Below, piece by piece: positions 1 through 8,122 of a DNA stretch of 41,025 nucleotides. The stretch spans positions 1 through 41,025 of the forward strand of contig JAIYAJ010000396.1 in assembly GCA_027489105.1 (NCBI GenBank). Reading direction: 5' to 3'. A program made the translations under genes and the position numbers. The notes beneath the pieces are model-generated. The model had not been told where the DNA came from. It saw nothing but the letters and a program-made list of their open reading frames with translations, and searched no databases. Each line of letters begins with the position of its first letter. Position 1 is the first letter of the stretch. The stretch is from Zymomonas sp. (GTDB lineage: Bacteria > Pseudomonadota > Alphaproteobacteria > Sphingomonadales > Sphingomonadaceae).

Positions 1-57
1 CCGGACCACCTCAAGCTTGAACGCCCGCCCAAATCTTCGTCGAACCACTTTGGACAT
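1..57 (-). CDS. IS3-type transposase OrfA, N-terminal fragment cut by window edge
   Basis: Reading leftwards from an ATG at base 57, the 19 visible codons give MSKVVRRRFGRAFKLEVVR. The basic stretch followed by F-K-L-E-V-V-R is the usual opening of IS3-family OrfA helix-turn-helix proteins, which bind the element ends and are made separately from, or fused by frameshift to, the OrfB DDE transposase. A strong ribosome binding site (GGGAGGGG) sits just upstream of the ATG. The rest of the gene lies outside the window, so intactness cannot be judged. The IS3 assignment rests on a short stretch only. Confidence 0.6.
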   Translation of the reverse strand, partial: MSKVVRRRFGRAFKLEVVR

Positions 58-76
58 ATACCCCTCCCAAAAAGGG

Positions 77-164
77 CTGTCCCTAATTTCTCTGTCTCAA
101 TCCAGGGGGGCAATCCAGTCGCCGACGCACAGCAGAAATAGATATACTGTCCCCAATTTCCCTG
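77..164. repeat. Imperfect 18-bp direct repeat beside the IS fragment
   Basis: CTGTCCCTAATTTCTCTG (77-94) and CTGTCCCCAATTTCCCTG (147-164) match at 16 of 18 positions. The second is followed by a further ATTTCTCTG. The repeats lie upstream of the orfA start, where an insertion-sequence end would be expected, so they may be terminal-repeat remnants of the element or of a previous copy. No target duplication can be shown because only one side is visible. Confidence 0.55.
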
Positions 165-177
165 ATTTCTCTGCTAT

Positions 178-375
178 CTAGGATGTGAGCTTTTGGAGCG
201 CGAGGCGATAGGCACCGTAAGAAGTGCACATGCCCGCAATTATCAGAGCGACCAGTTGCCAACCCGGGACTTCAGTCCGAAATCGCTCATAGAAAGATCC
301 CGCAGCACCCATCGCGGCCAGCAGCATAGCGAATAGCATTCGTTCCACTACTTGGGATTTTCGATGCTTGTCCAC
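178..375 (-). CDS. Small two-helix membrane protein, unknown function
   Basis: 65 aa with a GTG start preceded by a strong GGAGGAGA ribosome binding site, which supports real translation. The N-terminus is basic (MDKHRKSQ). Two hydrophobic segments follow, at about residues 13-27 and 41-57, joined by a polar stretch containing Y-E-R-F-R. This predicts a small inner-membrane protein with a short exposed loop. I do not recognise a family. The local base composition is clearly more AT-rich than the rest of the window and the gene abuts the IS-like repeats, so it may be horizontally acquired cargo. No downstream partner is visible between it and the IS fragment. Confidence 0.6.
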   Translation of the reverse strand: MDKHRKSQVVERMLFAMLLAAMGAAGSFYERFRTEVPGWQLVALIIAGMCTSYGAYRLALQKLTS

Positions 376-466
376 TTGATCTCCTCCGTAAGCGCTTATC
401 TAAAATTTTTATTGTCGTTGGGCGAGTCTGCAACGGGTCGAAAGCGGATATCTATGAGTCCGGCCC

Positions 467-1246
467 CTAAGCCGCCACCGCCAGCCTCCCTCGCTCATCC
501 TTGCGCAGCGTCAGCACCTCGACGCCGGTCGCGGTCACCGCGACCGTATGTTCGAACTGGGCCGACAGCTTGCCGTCGGTCGTCACCACGGTCCAGCCGT
601 CGTCGCGGGTCGCCACAGTGCGGCTGCCCTGGTTGAGCATCGGTTCGATCGTGAAGACCATGCCCTCGCGCATCTGGGGGCCGCTGCCGGGGCGGCCGAA
701 GTTCAGGATCTGGGGTTCCTCGTGCATCTCGCGGCCGATGCCGTGGCCGCAATATTCGCGGACGACCGAATAGCCGTTCTTGCGCGCATGGCCCTCGATC
801 GCAGCACCAATGTCGCTGAGATGGGCGCCGGGGCGGACGCGGGCGATGCCCTTCCACATCGCTTCCTGCGCGGTCCGGGCGAGGCGGCGGGCAGCGGCGG
901 GGACGTCGCCGACCAGATAGGTCTTGCTGGAATCGGCGATGAAGCCGTTCTTTTCCAGCGTGATGTCGAAATTGACGATGTCACCGTCGCGCACGATCTC
1001 GGTCGCGCTCGGCACGCCGTGGCAGACGACCTCGTTGATCGAGCAGTTGAGCACATAGGCAAAGCCATATTGCCCCTTGCTCGCCGGCCGCGCGGCGAGG
1101 TCGTGGACGATGAAGCGCTCGACCATGTCGTTGACCGCCATGGTCGACAGCCCGGCCAGATCGACCGTGTCGAGCATCTCGAACACCGAGGCGAGCAGCC
1201 GGCCTGAGATGCGCATCAGCGCGATCTCGTCGGGGGTCTTCACCAT
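467..1246 (-). CDS. map: Methionine aminopeptidase, type I
   Basis: Removes the initiator methionine from nascent proteins in the cytoplasm using a dinuclear metal centre. With the start at base 1246 (259 aa) all five metal ligands of the family are present: D94, D105, H168 (GHGIG), E201 (TIEPM) and E232 (FEHTV), plus H76 and H175 of the active site. The fold is the pita-bread type without an N-terminal zinc-finger extension. I chose the 1246 ATG because it follows the stop codon of the upstream ParD-like gene by one base (TGACATG) and gives the standard family N-terminus (MVKTPDEIALMR). A start at 1270 would overlap that gene. The two genes therefore appear translationally coupled. Whether this is the housekeeping copy or an additional one cannot be told from the window. 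Confidence 0.95.
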   Translation of the reverse strand: MVKTPDEIALMRISGRLLASVFEMLDTVDLAGLSTMAVNDMVERFIVHDLAARPASKGQYGFAYVLNCSINEVVCHGVPSATEIVRDGDIVNFDITLEKNGFIADSSKTYLVGDVPAAARRLARTAQEAMWKGIARVRPGAHLSDIGAAIEGHARKNGYSVVREYCGHGIGREMHEEPQILNFGRPGSGPQMREGMVFTIEPMLNQGSRTVATRDDGWTVVTTDGKLSAQFEHTVAVTATGVEVLTLRKDERGRLAVAA

Positions 1247-1247
1247 G

Positions 1248-1472
1248 TCAGGCGGCCTCGGCACGGCCAATGTCTGCCGCTGCCGCGGGCTTCTGCGCAG
1301 CCGCGCTCAACTGCATCCGCACGATGTCGTTGAAGGACAGGGTGGGGTTGGCCTCGGCCAGCCTTCCGATCTTCATCCAGAATTCGGCCTGCGCGTTGAT
1401 CGACCGGCACATCACCGTGCTGGCCAGCCGTATCTCTTCGTGCAGTTCGTCGTCGATCTTGACGATGCCCAT
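1248..1472 (-). CDS. ParD-like antitoxin-family protein
   Basis: 74 aa. The sequence (MGIVKIDDELHEEIRLAS..., then SINAQAEFWMKIGRLAE and FNDIVRMQL) matches the ParD-like family of small ribbon-helix-helix proteins: a short N-terminal beta strand (GIVKIDDEL) for DNA contact, then two helices for dimerisation. Such proteins act as antitoxins and autorepressors of type II modules. Here the partner position is taken by methionine aminopeptidase rather than ParE. A GAGGCGG ribosome binding site precedes the ATG. The promoter just upstream is covered by a perfect inverted repeat, consistent with autoregulation. The Ala-rich C-terminus is probably disordered. Family assignment is confident; an antitoxin role is inference. 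Confidence 0.82.
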   Translation of the reverse strand: MGIVKIDDELHEEIRLASTVMCRSINAQAEFWMKIGRLAEANPTLSFNDIVRMQLSAAAQKPAAAADIGRAEAA

Positions 1473-1485
1473 ATCCGCCTCGCAT

Positions 1486-1521
1486 CTGAATATACGAACC
1501 GTATATGGTTCGTATATTCAG
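1486..1521. promoter_or_regulatory. Perfect inverted repeat, 15-bp arms: probable autorepressor operator
   Basis: CTGAATATACGAACC (1486-1500) and GGTTCGTATATTCAG (1507-1521) are exact reverse complements around a 6-bp spacer GTATAT. The repeat covers the -10 element, most of the promoter spacer and the likely transcription start of the ParD-like/map pair. It has no U-tract on either strand, so it is more likely an operator than a terminator. The adjacent ribbon-helix-helix protein is the obvious candidate ligand. Confidence 0.8.
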
Positions 1522-1528
1522 GCGTCAA
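1500..1528 (-). promoter_or_regulatory. Sigma-70-like promoter of parD-like/map
   Basis: On the minus strand TTGACG (complement of 1523-1528) and TATACG (complement of 1500-1505) are separated by exactly 17 bp. They match the -35 and -10 consensus at 5/6 and 4/6 positions. The predicted transcript starts about 20 nt upstream of the ParD-like ATG at 1472. Confidence 0.65.
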
Positions 1529-1547
1529 TGGCGGGAAGAGCGGGGCG

Positions 1548-2978
1548 TCAGGGGCGTTTCGGCTCCGCACCACCGCCCAGCGCACGATAGAGGCCGGCCG
1601 CGCTCGACAATTCCTGCCGCCGCAGGTCGAGCAGCGTCTGTTCGGCGGCATAGCGGCTCCGCTGGGCGTCGAGCAGTTCGAGCCGGCCGTCCACGCCCGC
1701 GCGGTAGCGCAGCGCCGACAGTTCGGCGCGCTTGACCGCCGCGTCGCGCGCCTTGCGCTGGGCGTCCTGCTGCCGCGCGAAGGTGGCACGGCCGGCAAGG
1801 CCGTCGGCGACTTCGCGGAAGGCCGACTGGATCGCCTTTTCATAATTGGCGACCGCGATCTGCTTCTGGATCTTGGCGACGTCGAGCTGCGCGCGCAGGC
1901 TGCCGCCCCGGAAGATCGGCTGAGTGATCTGCGGGGTGAAGGACCAGGTGCGGTTGTCGCCCTTGAACAGCTGGTCGAAGGACAGGCTGGTGAAGCCGAA
2001 CAGGCCGGTGATCGACAGGCTCGGAAAGAAGGCCGCGCGCGCCGCGCCGACATCGGCATTGGCGGCGACCAGCTCATGCTCGGCCTGGCGGATGTCGGGC
2101 CGGTTGGCGATGAGGTCGGACGGCAGCCCGGCGGGCAGCTGGGTGATGATCGGCTGGTCCATCAGCGCCATCGGTGCGGGCAGGCTGGCCGGGATCGGGC
2201 TGCCGACCAGCAATTGCAGCGCGTTGGTCGCCTGCGACAGGCTGCGCTGCGCTGCGGCCAGATCGGCCTCGGCCTGCTGCGCCTGGCCTTCGGCCTGGGC
2301 GAGGTCGAGCCCGCTCGCCTGCCGCGCCTCGTGGCGGCGCCGGGCGATGTCGAGCGAGGCGCGCCAGTCGACCAGCGTGCGCTCGATCAGCCGCGATTGC
2401 TCGTCGGCCAGCCGCTCGGTCAGATAGGCGTCGACCACAGACCCGATCAGCGAAATCCGCGCCGCCTTCTGGCCTTCGTCGGTCGCCAGATAGCGTTCGA
2501 ACGCGGCCTGGCTCTGCGAGCGGAGCTTGCCGAACAGGTCGAGCTCGAAGCGCGTGAGCGCGGCATTGGCCGAATATTGCTGGAATTCGAAGCCGCTCGG
2601 CGCGTTGCCATTGCCGGGGATCGCACCTCCGACGCCGGCGGCAGCCGCGGCGGTCGGAATGCGCTGCCGCGTATAGGAGCCGTTGGCATCGACCTGGGGC
2701 AACTGCGCCGCGCGGGCGACCCGGAACTGCGCCCGCGCGGCCTCGACATTGAGGGTCGACACGCGCAGGTCGCGGTTATTCTCCAATGCCAGCTCGATCA
2801 GCGCCTGGAGGCGCGGGTCGCGGAACATCGTCCGCCAGTCGATCGCGGCCGCGCTGGCGGCCTCCTCGGGCGACGCCTGCGGGAAGCTCTGCTGCACCGG
2901 GGGCGGGGGCACGTCGAGGCGCGGGTTCATCGAGCAGGCGCTGGTCATCAGCAGCCCGATCAGGGCGAGTTTACGCAT
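1548..2978 (-). CDS. Efflux outer-membrane lipoprotein (OMF/NodT family)
   Basis: Outer-membrane channel of the tripartite pump encoded upstream. It should form a TolC/OprM-type trimeric beta barrel with a periplasmic coiled-coil tunnel. From the 2978 ATG it is 476 aa, beginning with a lipoprotein signal ending at Cys15 (LLMTSAC). Two repeated outer-membrane efflux domains follow, rich in Ala/Gln coiled-coil heptads (about residues 60-250 and 270-460). The 2978 start is preferred over the ATG at 2984 because the GGAG ribosome binding site lies only one base from the latter. The start overlaps the RND stop by 8 bp, so translation is coupled. It is the last gene of the MFP-RND-OMF operon. Confidence 0.93.
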   Translation of the reverse strand: MRKLALIGLLMTSACSMNPRLDVPPPPVQQSFPQASPEEAASAAAIDWRTMFRDPRLQALIELALENNRDLRVSTLNVEAARAQFRVARAAQLPQVDANGSYTRQRIPTAAAAAGVGGAIPGNGNAPSGFEFQQYSANAALTRFELDLFGKLRSQSQAAFERYLATDEGQKAARISLIGSVVDAYLTERLADEQSRLIERTLVDWRASLDIARRRHEARQASGLDLAQAEGQAQQAEADLAAAQRSLSQATNALQLLVGSPIPASLPAPMALMDQPIITQLPAGLPSDLIANRPDIRQAEHELVAANADVGAARAAFFPSLSITGLFGFTSLSFDQLFKGDNRTWSFTPQITQPIFRGGSLRAQLDVAKIQKQIAVANYEKAIQSAFREVADGLAGRATFARQQDAQRKARDAAVKRAELSALRYRAGVDGRLELLDAQRSRYAAEQTLLDLRRQELSSAAGLYRALGGGAEPKRP

Positions 2979-5900
2979 GTCCATTCTCCAGCGCCGGATC
3001 TTCGCCGGCGCCCTTGTTCTCGTCCTTGGTCTTGGCACGACCGCGCAGCCGTTCGACCAGCTTCATCACCACCACGAAGAAGACGGGGACGAAGAAGATC
3101 GCGAGCAGCGTCGCGCTGATCATGCCGCCGAAGACGCCGGTGCCGATCGCGCGCTGCGTCTCCTTGCTGGCGCCGGTGGCGAGCATCAGCGGCATGACGC
3201 CCAGCGTGAAGGCGAGGCTGGTCATCACGATCGGCCGCAGGCGCAGGCGCGCGGCGTGGATCGTCGCCTCCACCGTCGACATGCCCTCGTCGCGCGCCGC
3301 CTTGGCGAACTCGACGATCAGGATCGCATTCTTCGCGGACAGGCCGATGATCGTGATCATGCCCACCTTGAAGAAGACGTCGTTGGGCATCCCCGCGATG
3401 AACACCGCCGCCAGCGCGCCGATCAGGCCGAGCGGCACGACGAGCATGACCGACAGCGGGATCGCCCAGCTTTCGTACAGCGCCGCGAGCACGAGGAACA
3501 CGATCAGCATCGAGAGGCCCAGGAGCAGGACCGCTTCATCGCCCGACTGCTTTTCCTGCAGCGACTGGCCGGTCCATTCGACCGCGAAGCCCGGCGGAAG
3601 CTGGGCGGCGAGCCGCTCCATCTCGCGCATGGCCGCACCGGTCGACTGGCCGGGGGCAGCCTGTCCGGCGATGCGGATTGCCGGATAGCCATTGTAGCGC
3701 ACCAGCTGGAGCGGCATCAGCTCCCACCTGGTCGACACCAGCTCGCCCAGCCGCACGGGTTCGCCGTCGGCGTTGCGGACATAGAGGTTGAGCACGTCGT
3801 CGATGCTCATCCGCGACTTCGCCTCGGCCTGGACGATCACCTGCTGGAGACGCCCCTTGTTGGGGAAGTCGTTGACATAGGTGGAGCCCATGGCGGTGCT
3901 CAGCGTCGAGGCGATGTCGGGGAAGGCGACGCCCATGATGCGCGCCTTCTGCCGGTCGATCTGCAGCTTGACGCTGCTGCCGGGCGGCAGGCCTTCCGGA
4001 TAGACGCCGGCGACGACCTTGCTTTGCGCGGCGAGGCCGAGCAGCTGGCCCTGGGCGGCCATCAGCGCTTCCTGCCCGCGATTGGCGCGGTCCTGAAGGC
4101 GCAGTGAGAAGCCCGAGGAGTTGCCGAGCCCGTCGATCGACGGGGGCAGCAGGCTCATCACCATGCCTTCGCGGATCTGCGAGGTTGCCTGGTTGGCGGC
4201 GCCCACCTCATCGGCGGCCGAAACCCCGCTGCGGTCGCCCCAGTCCTTGAGGACGGTGAAGACCAGCGCCGCGTTGGAGCCCGAGCCCGAGAAGCCGAAG
4301 CCCTGGACGACCACCGTGTCGCGCACCGCCTCGCGGCTCTGGTTATGCTTCTCCAGAACGGCGGTTGCTTCGGATGTCCGCAGCGTGGTCGAGTCCGCCG
4401 GCATCTGGAAGGCGGAGATGAAGAAGCCCTGATCCTCTTCGGGCAGGAAGGAGGAGGGGAGCTTGTAGAAGCCGAGCGCCAGCAGCGCGACGATCACGGC
4501 GAAGGCCGCCATCATCCGGCCCGACCGCTTGAGCAGGCGGGTGACCCAAGTCTCATAGCCCTTGGTCATCGCCGCGAATTTGCGGTCGAACCAGCCGAGA
4601 AAGCCCTTCTTCTCCTCATGGCCCGTCACCGGCTTCAGCAGCGTGGCGCAGAGCGCGGGCGTCAATGTCAGCGCAAGGAAGGCGGAAAAGAGGATCGACA
4701 CCGCCATGGCGACGGTGAACTGGCGATAGATCGCGCCGACCGATCCGCTCGACAGCGCCATCGGGATGAACACGGCGGTGAGCACCAGCGTGATGCCGAC
4801 GATCGCGCCGCTGATCTCCCACATCGCCTTGCGGGTTGCGTCGCGCGGCGACAGGCCCTCTTCGGTCATCAACCGTTCGACATTCTCGACGACGACGATG
4901 GCGTCGTCGACGATGATGCCGATCGCCAGCACCATGCCGAACATGGTGAGCACGTTGATCGAGAAGCCGGTGATCGACATCACCGCGAAGGTGCCGAGCA
5001 GCGCGATCGGGGCGACGATCGCCGGGATCAGCGTGTAGCGGACCTTCTGCAGGAACAGGAACATCACCAGGAAGACGAGGATCATCGCCTCGGCGAGGGT
5101 CTCGACCACTTTCTCGATCGAGATCGAGACGAAGGGCGCGGTGTCGAACGGGATCTTGTACGACACGCCCGGCGGCATCGACTTGGACAGCTCGTCCATC
5201 CGTTCCTTGACGGCCGACGATGTGCGCACGGCGTTGGCGCCCGGCGACAGCTGGACGGCGAGGATCGCATTGGGCTTGCCGTTGACCCGACTGCTGCTGG
5301 CGAAGGTTGCCGCCGCCAGTTCGATCCGCGCGACGTCGCCAAGCAGGACGGTCGAACCGTCGCTGTTCGCGCGCAGCACGATCTGGCTGAACTCTTCCGG
5401 CGTCTGCAGCTGGCCGTCGACCGTCAGCGGGATGGTCACGCGCTGCTCGCCGACCGTGGGCTCGGCACCGACCGAACCGGGGGCGATCTGGACGTTCTGG
5501 CTGGCGATCGCATCGGTCACGTCGCCCATGGTCAGCTTGTAGCTGAGCAGCTTGGCCGGATCGACCCACACGCGCATGCCGCGTTCGGAACTGAACAGCT
5601 GGACGCGACCGACGCCGGGGATGCGCTTGAGCTCCTCGGATACGTTGCGCGCGGCATAGTCGCCCAGCATGCCGGCATCCGCATTGGGATTGTTCGACTG
5701 GATGCTGACCATCATCAGGAAGCCCGACGAGGCCGCCTCCACCGTGACGCCGGTCTGGCGGACGATCTGCGGCAGGCGCGGCTCGGCCGTCTTCAGGCGG
5801 TTCTGCACGTCGACCTGGGCCAGTTCGGGGTTGGTCCCCGGCTGGAAGGTCGCGGTGATCTGCGCGGCGCCCGAGGTGTCGGTCGAGCTTTCGAAATAGA

Positions 5901-6126
5901 GCAGGTTCTTGACGCTCGACAGTTCGCGCTCGATCAGCCCGACGACGCTGTCGTTCATCGTCTTCGGGGTGGCGCCCGGATAGGAAGCGTAGATGCTGAT
6001 GCTGGGCGGGGCGATCGAGGGATAGCGCTCGATCGGCAGGTTCGGGACGGCGATCAGGCCCATCAGGATGATGCCGATCGCAAGCACCCAGGCGAAGACC
6101 GGGCGGTCGATGAAGAAGCGGGACAT
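2971..6126 (-). CDS. RND multidrug efflux transporter (HAE-1, AcrB/AdeB-like)
   Basis: 1051 aa, the usual length for proton-driven hydrophobe/amphiphile efflux pumps of the inner membrane. It shows N-terminal helix 1 (VFAWVLAIGIILMGLIAV), two large periplasmic loops and two sets of transmembrane helices. The proton-relay pair D407-D408 (GIIVDDAIVVVENVER) falls at the same numbers as in E. coli AcrB. The conserved lysine motif GLSAKNAILIVEF lies near residue 935. All key residues are present, so the pump should work. It sits between the adaptor and channel genes with 11 bp upstream spacing and an 8-bp downstream overlap. Homology covers AcrB, MexB and AdeB; the drug spectrum cannot be predicted. 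Confidence 0.96.
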   Translation of the reverse strand: MSRFFIDRPVFAWVLAIGIILMGLIAVPNLPIERYPSIAPPSISIYASYPGATPKTMNDSVVGLIERELSSVKNLLYFESSTDTSGAAQITATFQPGTNPELAQVDVQNRLKTAEPRLPQIVRQTGVTVEAASSGFLMMVSIQSNNPNADAGMLGDYAARNVSEELKRIPGVGRVQLFSSERGMRVWVDPAKLLSYKLTMGDVTDAIASQNVQIAPGSVGAEPTVGEQRVTIPLTVDGQLQTPEEFSQIVLRANSDGSTVLLGDVARIELAAATFASSSRVNGKPNAILAVQLSPGANAVRTSSAVKERMDELSKSMPPGVSYKIPFDTAPFVSISIEKVVETLAEAMILVFLVMFLFLQKVRYTLIPAIVAPIALLGTFAVMSITGFSINVLTMFGMVLAIGIIVDDAIVVVENVERLMTEEGLSPRDATRKAMWEISGAIVGITLVLTAVFIPMALSSGSVGAIYRQFTVAMAVSILFSAFLALTLTPALCATLLKPVTGHEEKKGFLGWFDRKFAAMTKGYETWVTRLLKRSGRMMAAFAVIVALLALGFYKLPSSFLPEEDQGFFISAFQMPADSTTLRTSEATAVLEKHNQSREAVRDTVVVQGFGFSGSGSNAALVFTVLKDWGDRSGVSAADEVGAANQATSQIREGMVMSLLPPSIDGLGNSSGFSLRLQDRANRGQEALMAAQGQLLGLAAQSKVVAGVYPEGLPPGSSVKLQIDRQKARIMGVAFPDIASTLSTAMGSTYVNDFPNKGRLQQVIVQAEAKSRMSIDDVLNLYVRNADGEPVRLGELVSTRWELMPLQLVRYNGYPAIRIAGQAAPGQSTGAAMREMERLAAQLPPGFAVEWTGQSLQEKQSGDEAVLLLGLSMLIVFLVLAALYESWAIPLSVMLVVPLGLIGALAAVFIAGMPNDVFFKVGMITIIGLSAKNAILIVEFAKAARDEGMSTVEATIHAARLRLRPIVMTSLAFTLGVMPLMLATGASKETQRAIGTGVFGGMISATLLAIFFVPVFFVVVMKLVERLRGRAKTKDENKGAGEDPALENGHA

Positions 6127-6137
6127 GGGGCTCTACC

Positions 6138-7277
6138 TCAGCGGGCCGGAGCGGCGTTGCGCCACGGCATCGGTTTCACCGTCGCGCCCGGCTGGACGCG
6201 GTCCTGTCCCTCGACCATCACGACGTCGCCGGGTTTCAGCCCGCTTTCGACGATGACCTTGCCGTCCTTCTCGTCGCCGAGCACGACATTGCGGGTCTGA
6301 ACCTTGCCCTTGGCGTCGACGATGTTGACCGACGTCTGGTCGCCCATATGCGCGATCGCCTGGAGCGGGACCATGATCGCGTCGGACTGGGCGAGGCGCG
6401 GCAGCCGCGCGCGGACGAACATGCCGGGCAGCAGGGTGCGGTCGGCATTGGGCACCTCGACGCGGGCGATCACCTCGCCGGTGCCGGGATCGACGCTGAT
6501 GCCGGAAAAGAGCAGCCGTCCCTTCACGCCATGGACGCGGCCTTCGCCGATGACGATGTCGACCGGCGCGCCCTGATTGGCCGCGCCCTTGCGGGCAGCC
6601 GCGCGCAGCGCTTCTAGGCGCGTCGCCGGCTGGCGCACGTCGACATAGACGCGGTCGATCTGCTGGACGGTGGCGAGCGGATTGGTGTCGCTGGTGCTCG
6701 CGAGGCCGCCTTCGGTCAGCACCGCCTGGTCGATGCGGCCGCTGATCGGCGAACGGATCGTGGCGAAGCCGAGATCCACGCGCCGCCGGTCGAGTTCGGC
6801 GCGGGTCTGGGCGAGGTCGGCGGCCGCCTGAGCGCGGGCTGCCACCGCGTCGTCATAGTCCTGGCCGCTGATGGCATCGCTGCGGGCGAGCGTTGCCAGG
6901 CGCTGTTCCTGCGTCCGCGCCCGGGCGAGGGTCGCTTCCGCACGCTTTACGGCGGCGGCGGCGCTGCCGGCATCGGCGCGGAAGGGGGCCGGGTTGATCT
7001 GGAACAGCGGCTGGCCCTCGCGGACCTCGCTGCCCTGCTCGAACAGACGCCGCTGGATGATCCCGCTCACCTGCGGGCGGATTTCGGCGACGCGATAGGC
7101 TACGACCCGGCCGGGCAGCTCGTCGGCGATCTGCACCGCCGCCGGCGCGACCGTGATGACCGAGACTTCAGGCGTCGGCGGCGGAGGCGGCTGCTGGGCT
7201 CCGCAGGCGGTCAGCACGAGCAGCGAAGCGGTGCCGAGAGCCAAGAGCGAGCGTTGACGTCCGAAGAGGTGGTGCAT
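6138..7277 (-). CDS. RND efflux periplasmic adaptor (MFP, AcrA-like) lipoprotein
   Basis: Links the RND pump to the outer-membrane channel. With the ATG at 7277 it is 379 aa and has a lipoprotein signal ending at Cys25 (LLVLTAC), then a Pro-rich linker. Next come the barrel-sandwich half motif (VSGIIQRRLFEQGSEVREG), a coiled-coil hairpin (about residues 95-165), the second lipoyl half (FATIRSPISGRIDQ) and the beta-barrel and membrane-proximal domains (LLPGMFVRARL; KVIVESGLKPGDVV). A longer frame upstream (to 7373) would bury the signal peptide behind 32 extra residues and is not supported. First gene of the operon, divergent from the two-component genes. Confidence 0.94.
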   Translation of the reverse strand: MHHLFGRQRSLLALGTASLLVLTACGAQQPPPPPTPEVSVITVAPAAVQIADELPGRVVAYRVAEIRPQVSGIIQRRLFEQGSEVREGQPLFQINPAPFRADAGSAAAAVKRAEATLARARTQEQRLATLARSDAISGQDYDDAVAARAQAAADLAQTRAELDRRRVDLGFATIRSPISGRIDQAVLTEGGLASTSDTNPLATVQQIDRVYVDVRQPATRLEALRAAARKGAANQGAPVDIVIGEGRVHGVKGRLLFSGISVDPGTGEVIARVEVPNADRTLLPGMFVRARLPRLAQSDAIMVPLQAIAHMGDQTSVNIVDAKGKVQTRNVVLGDEKDGKVIVESGLKPGDVVMVEGQDRVQPGATVKPMPWRNAAPAR

Positions 7278-7337
7278 CGATAAAATCCACAGTGATCCAG
7301 TTATGACAGCGGCCAATGCATCGGCTTCGTCGATGCC

Positions 7338-7370
7338 GTGTGGGCGAAGTGTGGAGAAACTGTGGAGCGC
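7338..7370. promoter_or_regulatory. Three direct repeats with 11-bp period: candidate response-regulator site
   Basis: GTGTGGGCGAA, GTGTGGAGAAA and CTGTGGAGCGC follow each other head to tail, so TGTGG recurs at 7339, 7350 and 7361. One DNA turn between direct repeats is the typical binding mode of OmpR/PhoB-family regulators. The array lies between the adaptor gene and the response-regulator gene, about 60-90 bp from either start. A single inverted copy (CCACA, 7287-7291) lies close to the adaptor start. Confidence 0.7.
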
Positions 7371-7426
7371 CATGGCGGTTCCCCTGTTCTTTCGGGTAGG
7401 ACGGCGGCAGGGGAGACAGTAAGACC

Positions 7427-8122
7427 GTGAACAATGCGCTGATCCTGGTGGCCGAGGACGAGCCTGAAATCGCCGAGGTCATTTCTGCCTATCTCGAACG
7501 CGAGGGCTTCCGCACGGTGCGCGCCGGCGACGGCCGGACAGCGCTCGACATCCACCTTGCGCTCAAGCCCGACCTCGTCATGCTCGACGTTCAGATGCCG
7601 CGCATGGATGGCTGGGAAGTGCTTGCCGAGCTGCGCCGTCGCGGCAACACGCCCGTCATCATGCTGACCGCGCTCGACCAGGACATCGACAAGTTGCAGG
7701 CGCTGCGGATCGGCGCGGACGATTATGTCGTCAAACCGTTCAACGCGGTCGAGGTGGCGGCGCGGGCCCGGGCTGTGCTGCGCCGGACGGCCGGGTCGGC
7801 GGGGGCGCTGCTGCGGGTCGGCGGGATCGAGGTCGATCTGGAAAGCCATATCGCTTCGGTTACCCCGGATGGCGGCGACGATCCCGTCATCCTGCCGCTG
7901 ACGCTCACCGAATTTCGTATCCTGTCTCACATGGCGCGTGCGCCAAAGCGGGCCTTCTCGCGCAGCGAACTGGTCGATGCCTGCCTGCCGGGCGGCGAGG
8001 CGCTCGAACGGACCGTCGATACCCATCTGAGCAAGCTGCGGCGCAAGCTGGAGGAAGCGGGGGCTCCGGGTTTCGTCAACAATGTGCGGGGCGTCGGTTT
8101 CCGGCTGGCGGACCTCGCGTGA
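7427..8122 (+). CDS. OmpR-family response regulator (AdeR/BaeR-like)
   Basis: 231 aa. Receiver domain at about residues 5-118 with acidic pocket E10/D11, phospho-acceptor D54 (VMLDVQMP), Thr in IMLTALD and Lys in DDYVVKPF. A winged-helix output domain follows (about 130-230: LTLTEFRILSHM...VDTHLSKLRRKLEE...VRGVGFRL). The start is GTG behind a GGGGAGA ribosome binding site. It overlaps the kinase gene by 4 bp (GTGA). Being divergent from an MFP-RND-OMF operon, it most likely controls the pump, as AdeR does in Acinetobacter; that role is inferred from context. Confidence 0.95.
   Translation: MNNALILVAEDEPEIAEVISAYLEREGFRTVRAGDGRTALDIHLALKPDLVMLDVQMPRMDGWEVLAELRRRGNTPVIMLTALDQDIDKLQALRIGADDYVVKPFNAVEVAARARAVLRRTAGSAGALLRVGGIEVDLESHIASVTPDGGDDPVILPLTLTEFRILSHMARAPKRAFSRSELVDACLPGGEALERTVDTHLSKLRRKLEEAGAPGFVNNVRGVGFRLADLA

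Noticed and set aside
1077..3119. Very long open frame on the plus strand opposite map and the efflux outer-membrane gene
   Set aside because: It is antisense to genes with clear motifs, has Arg/Ala/Gly-rich sequence with no domain, and is explained by high GC third positions of the real genes.
4345..6300. Long plus-strand frame opposite the RND pump
   Set aside because: Its sequence is Arg/His/Asp-rich noise antisense to a complete AcrB-like protein, with no start signal.
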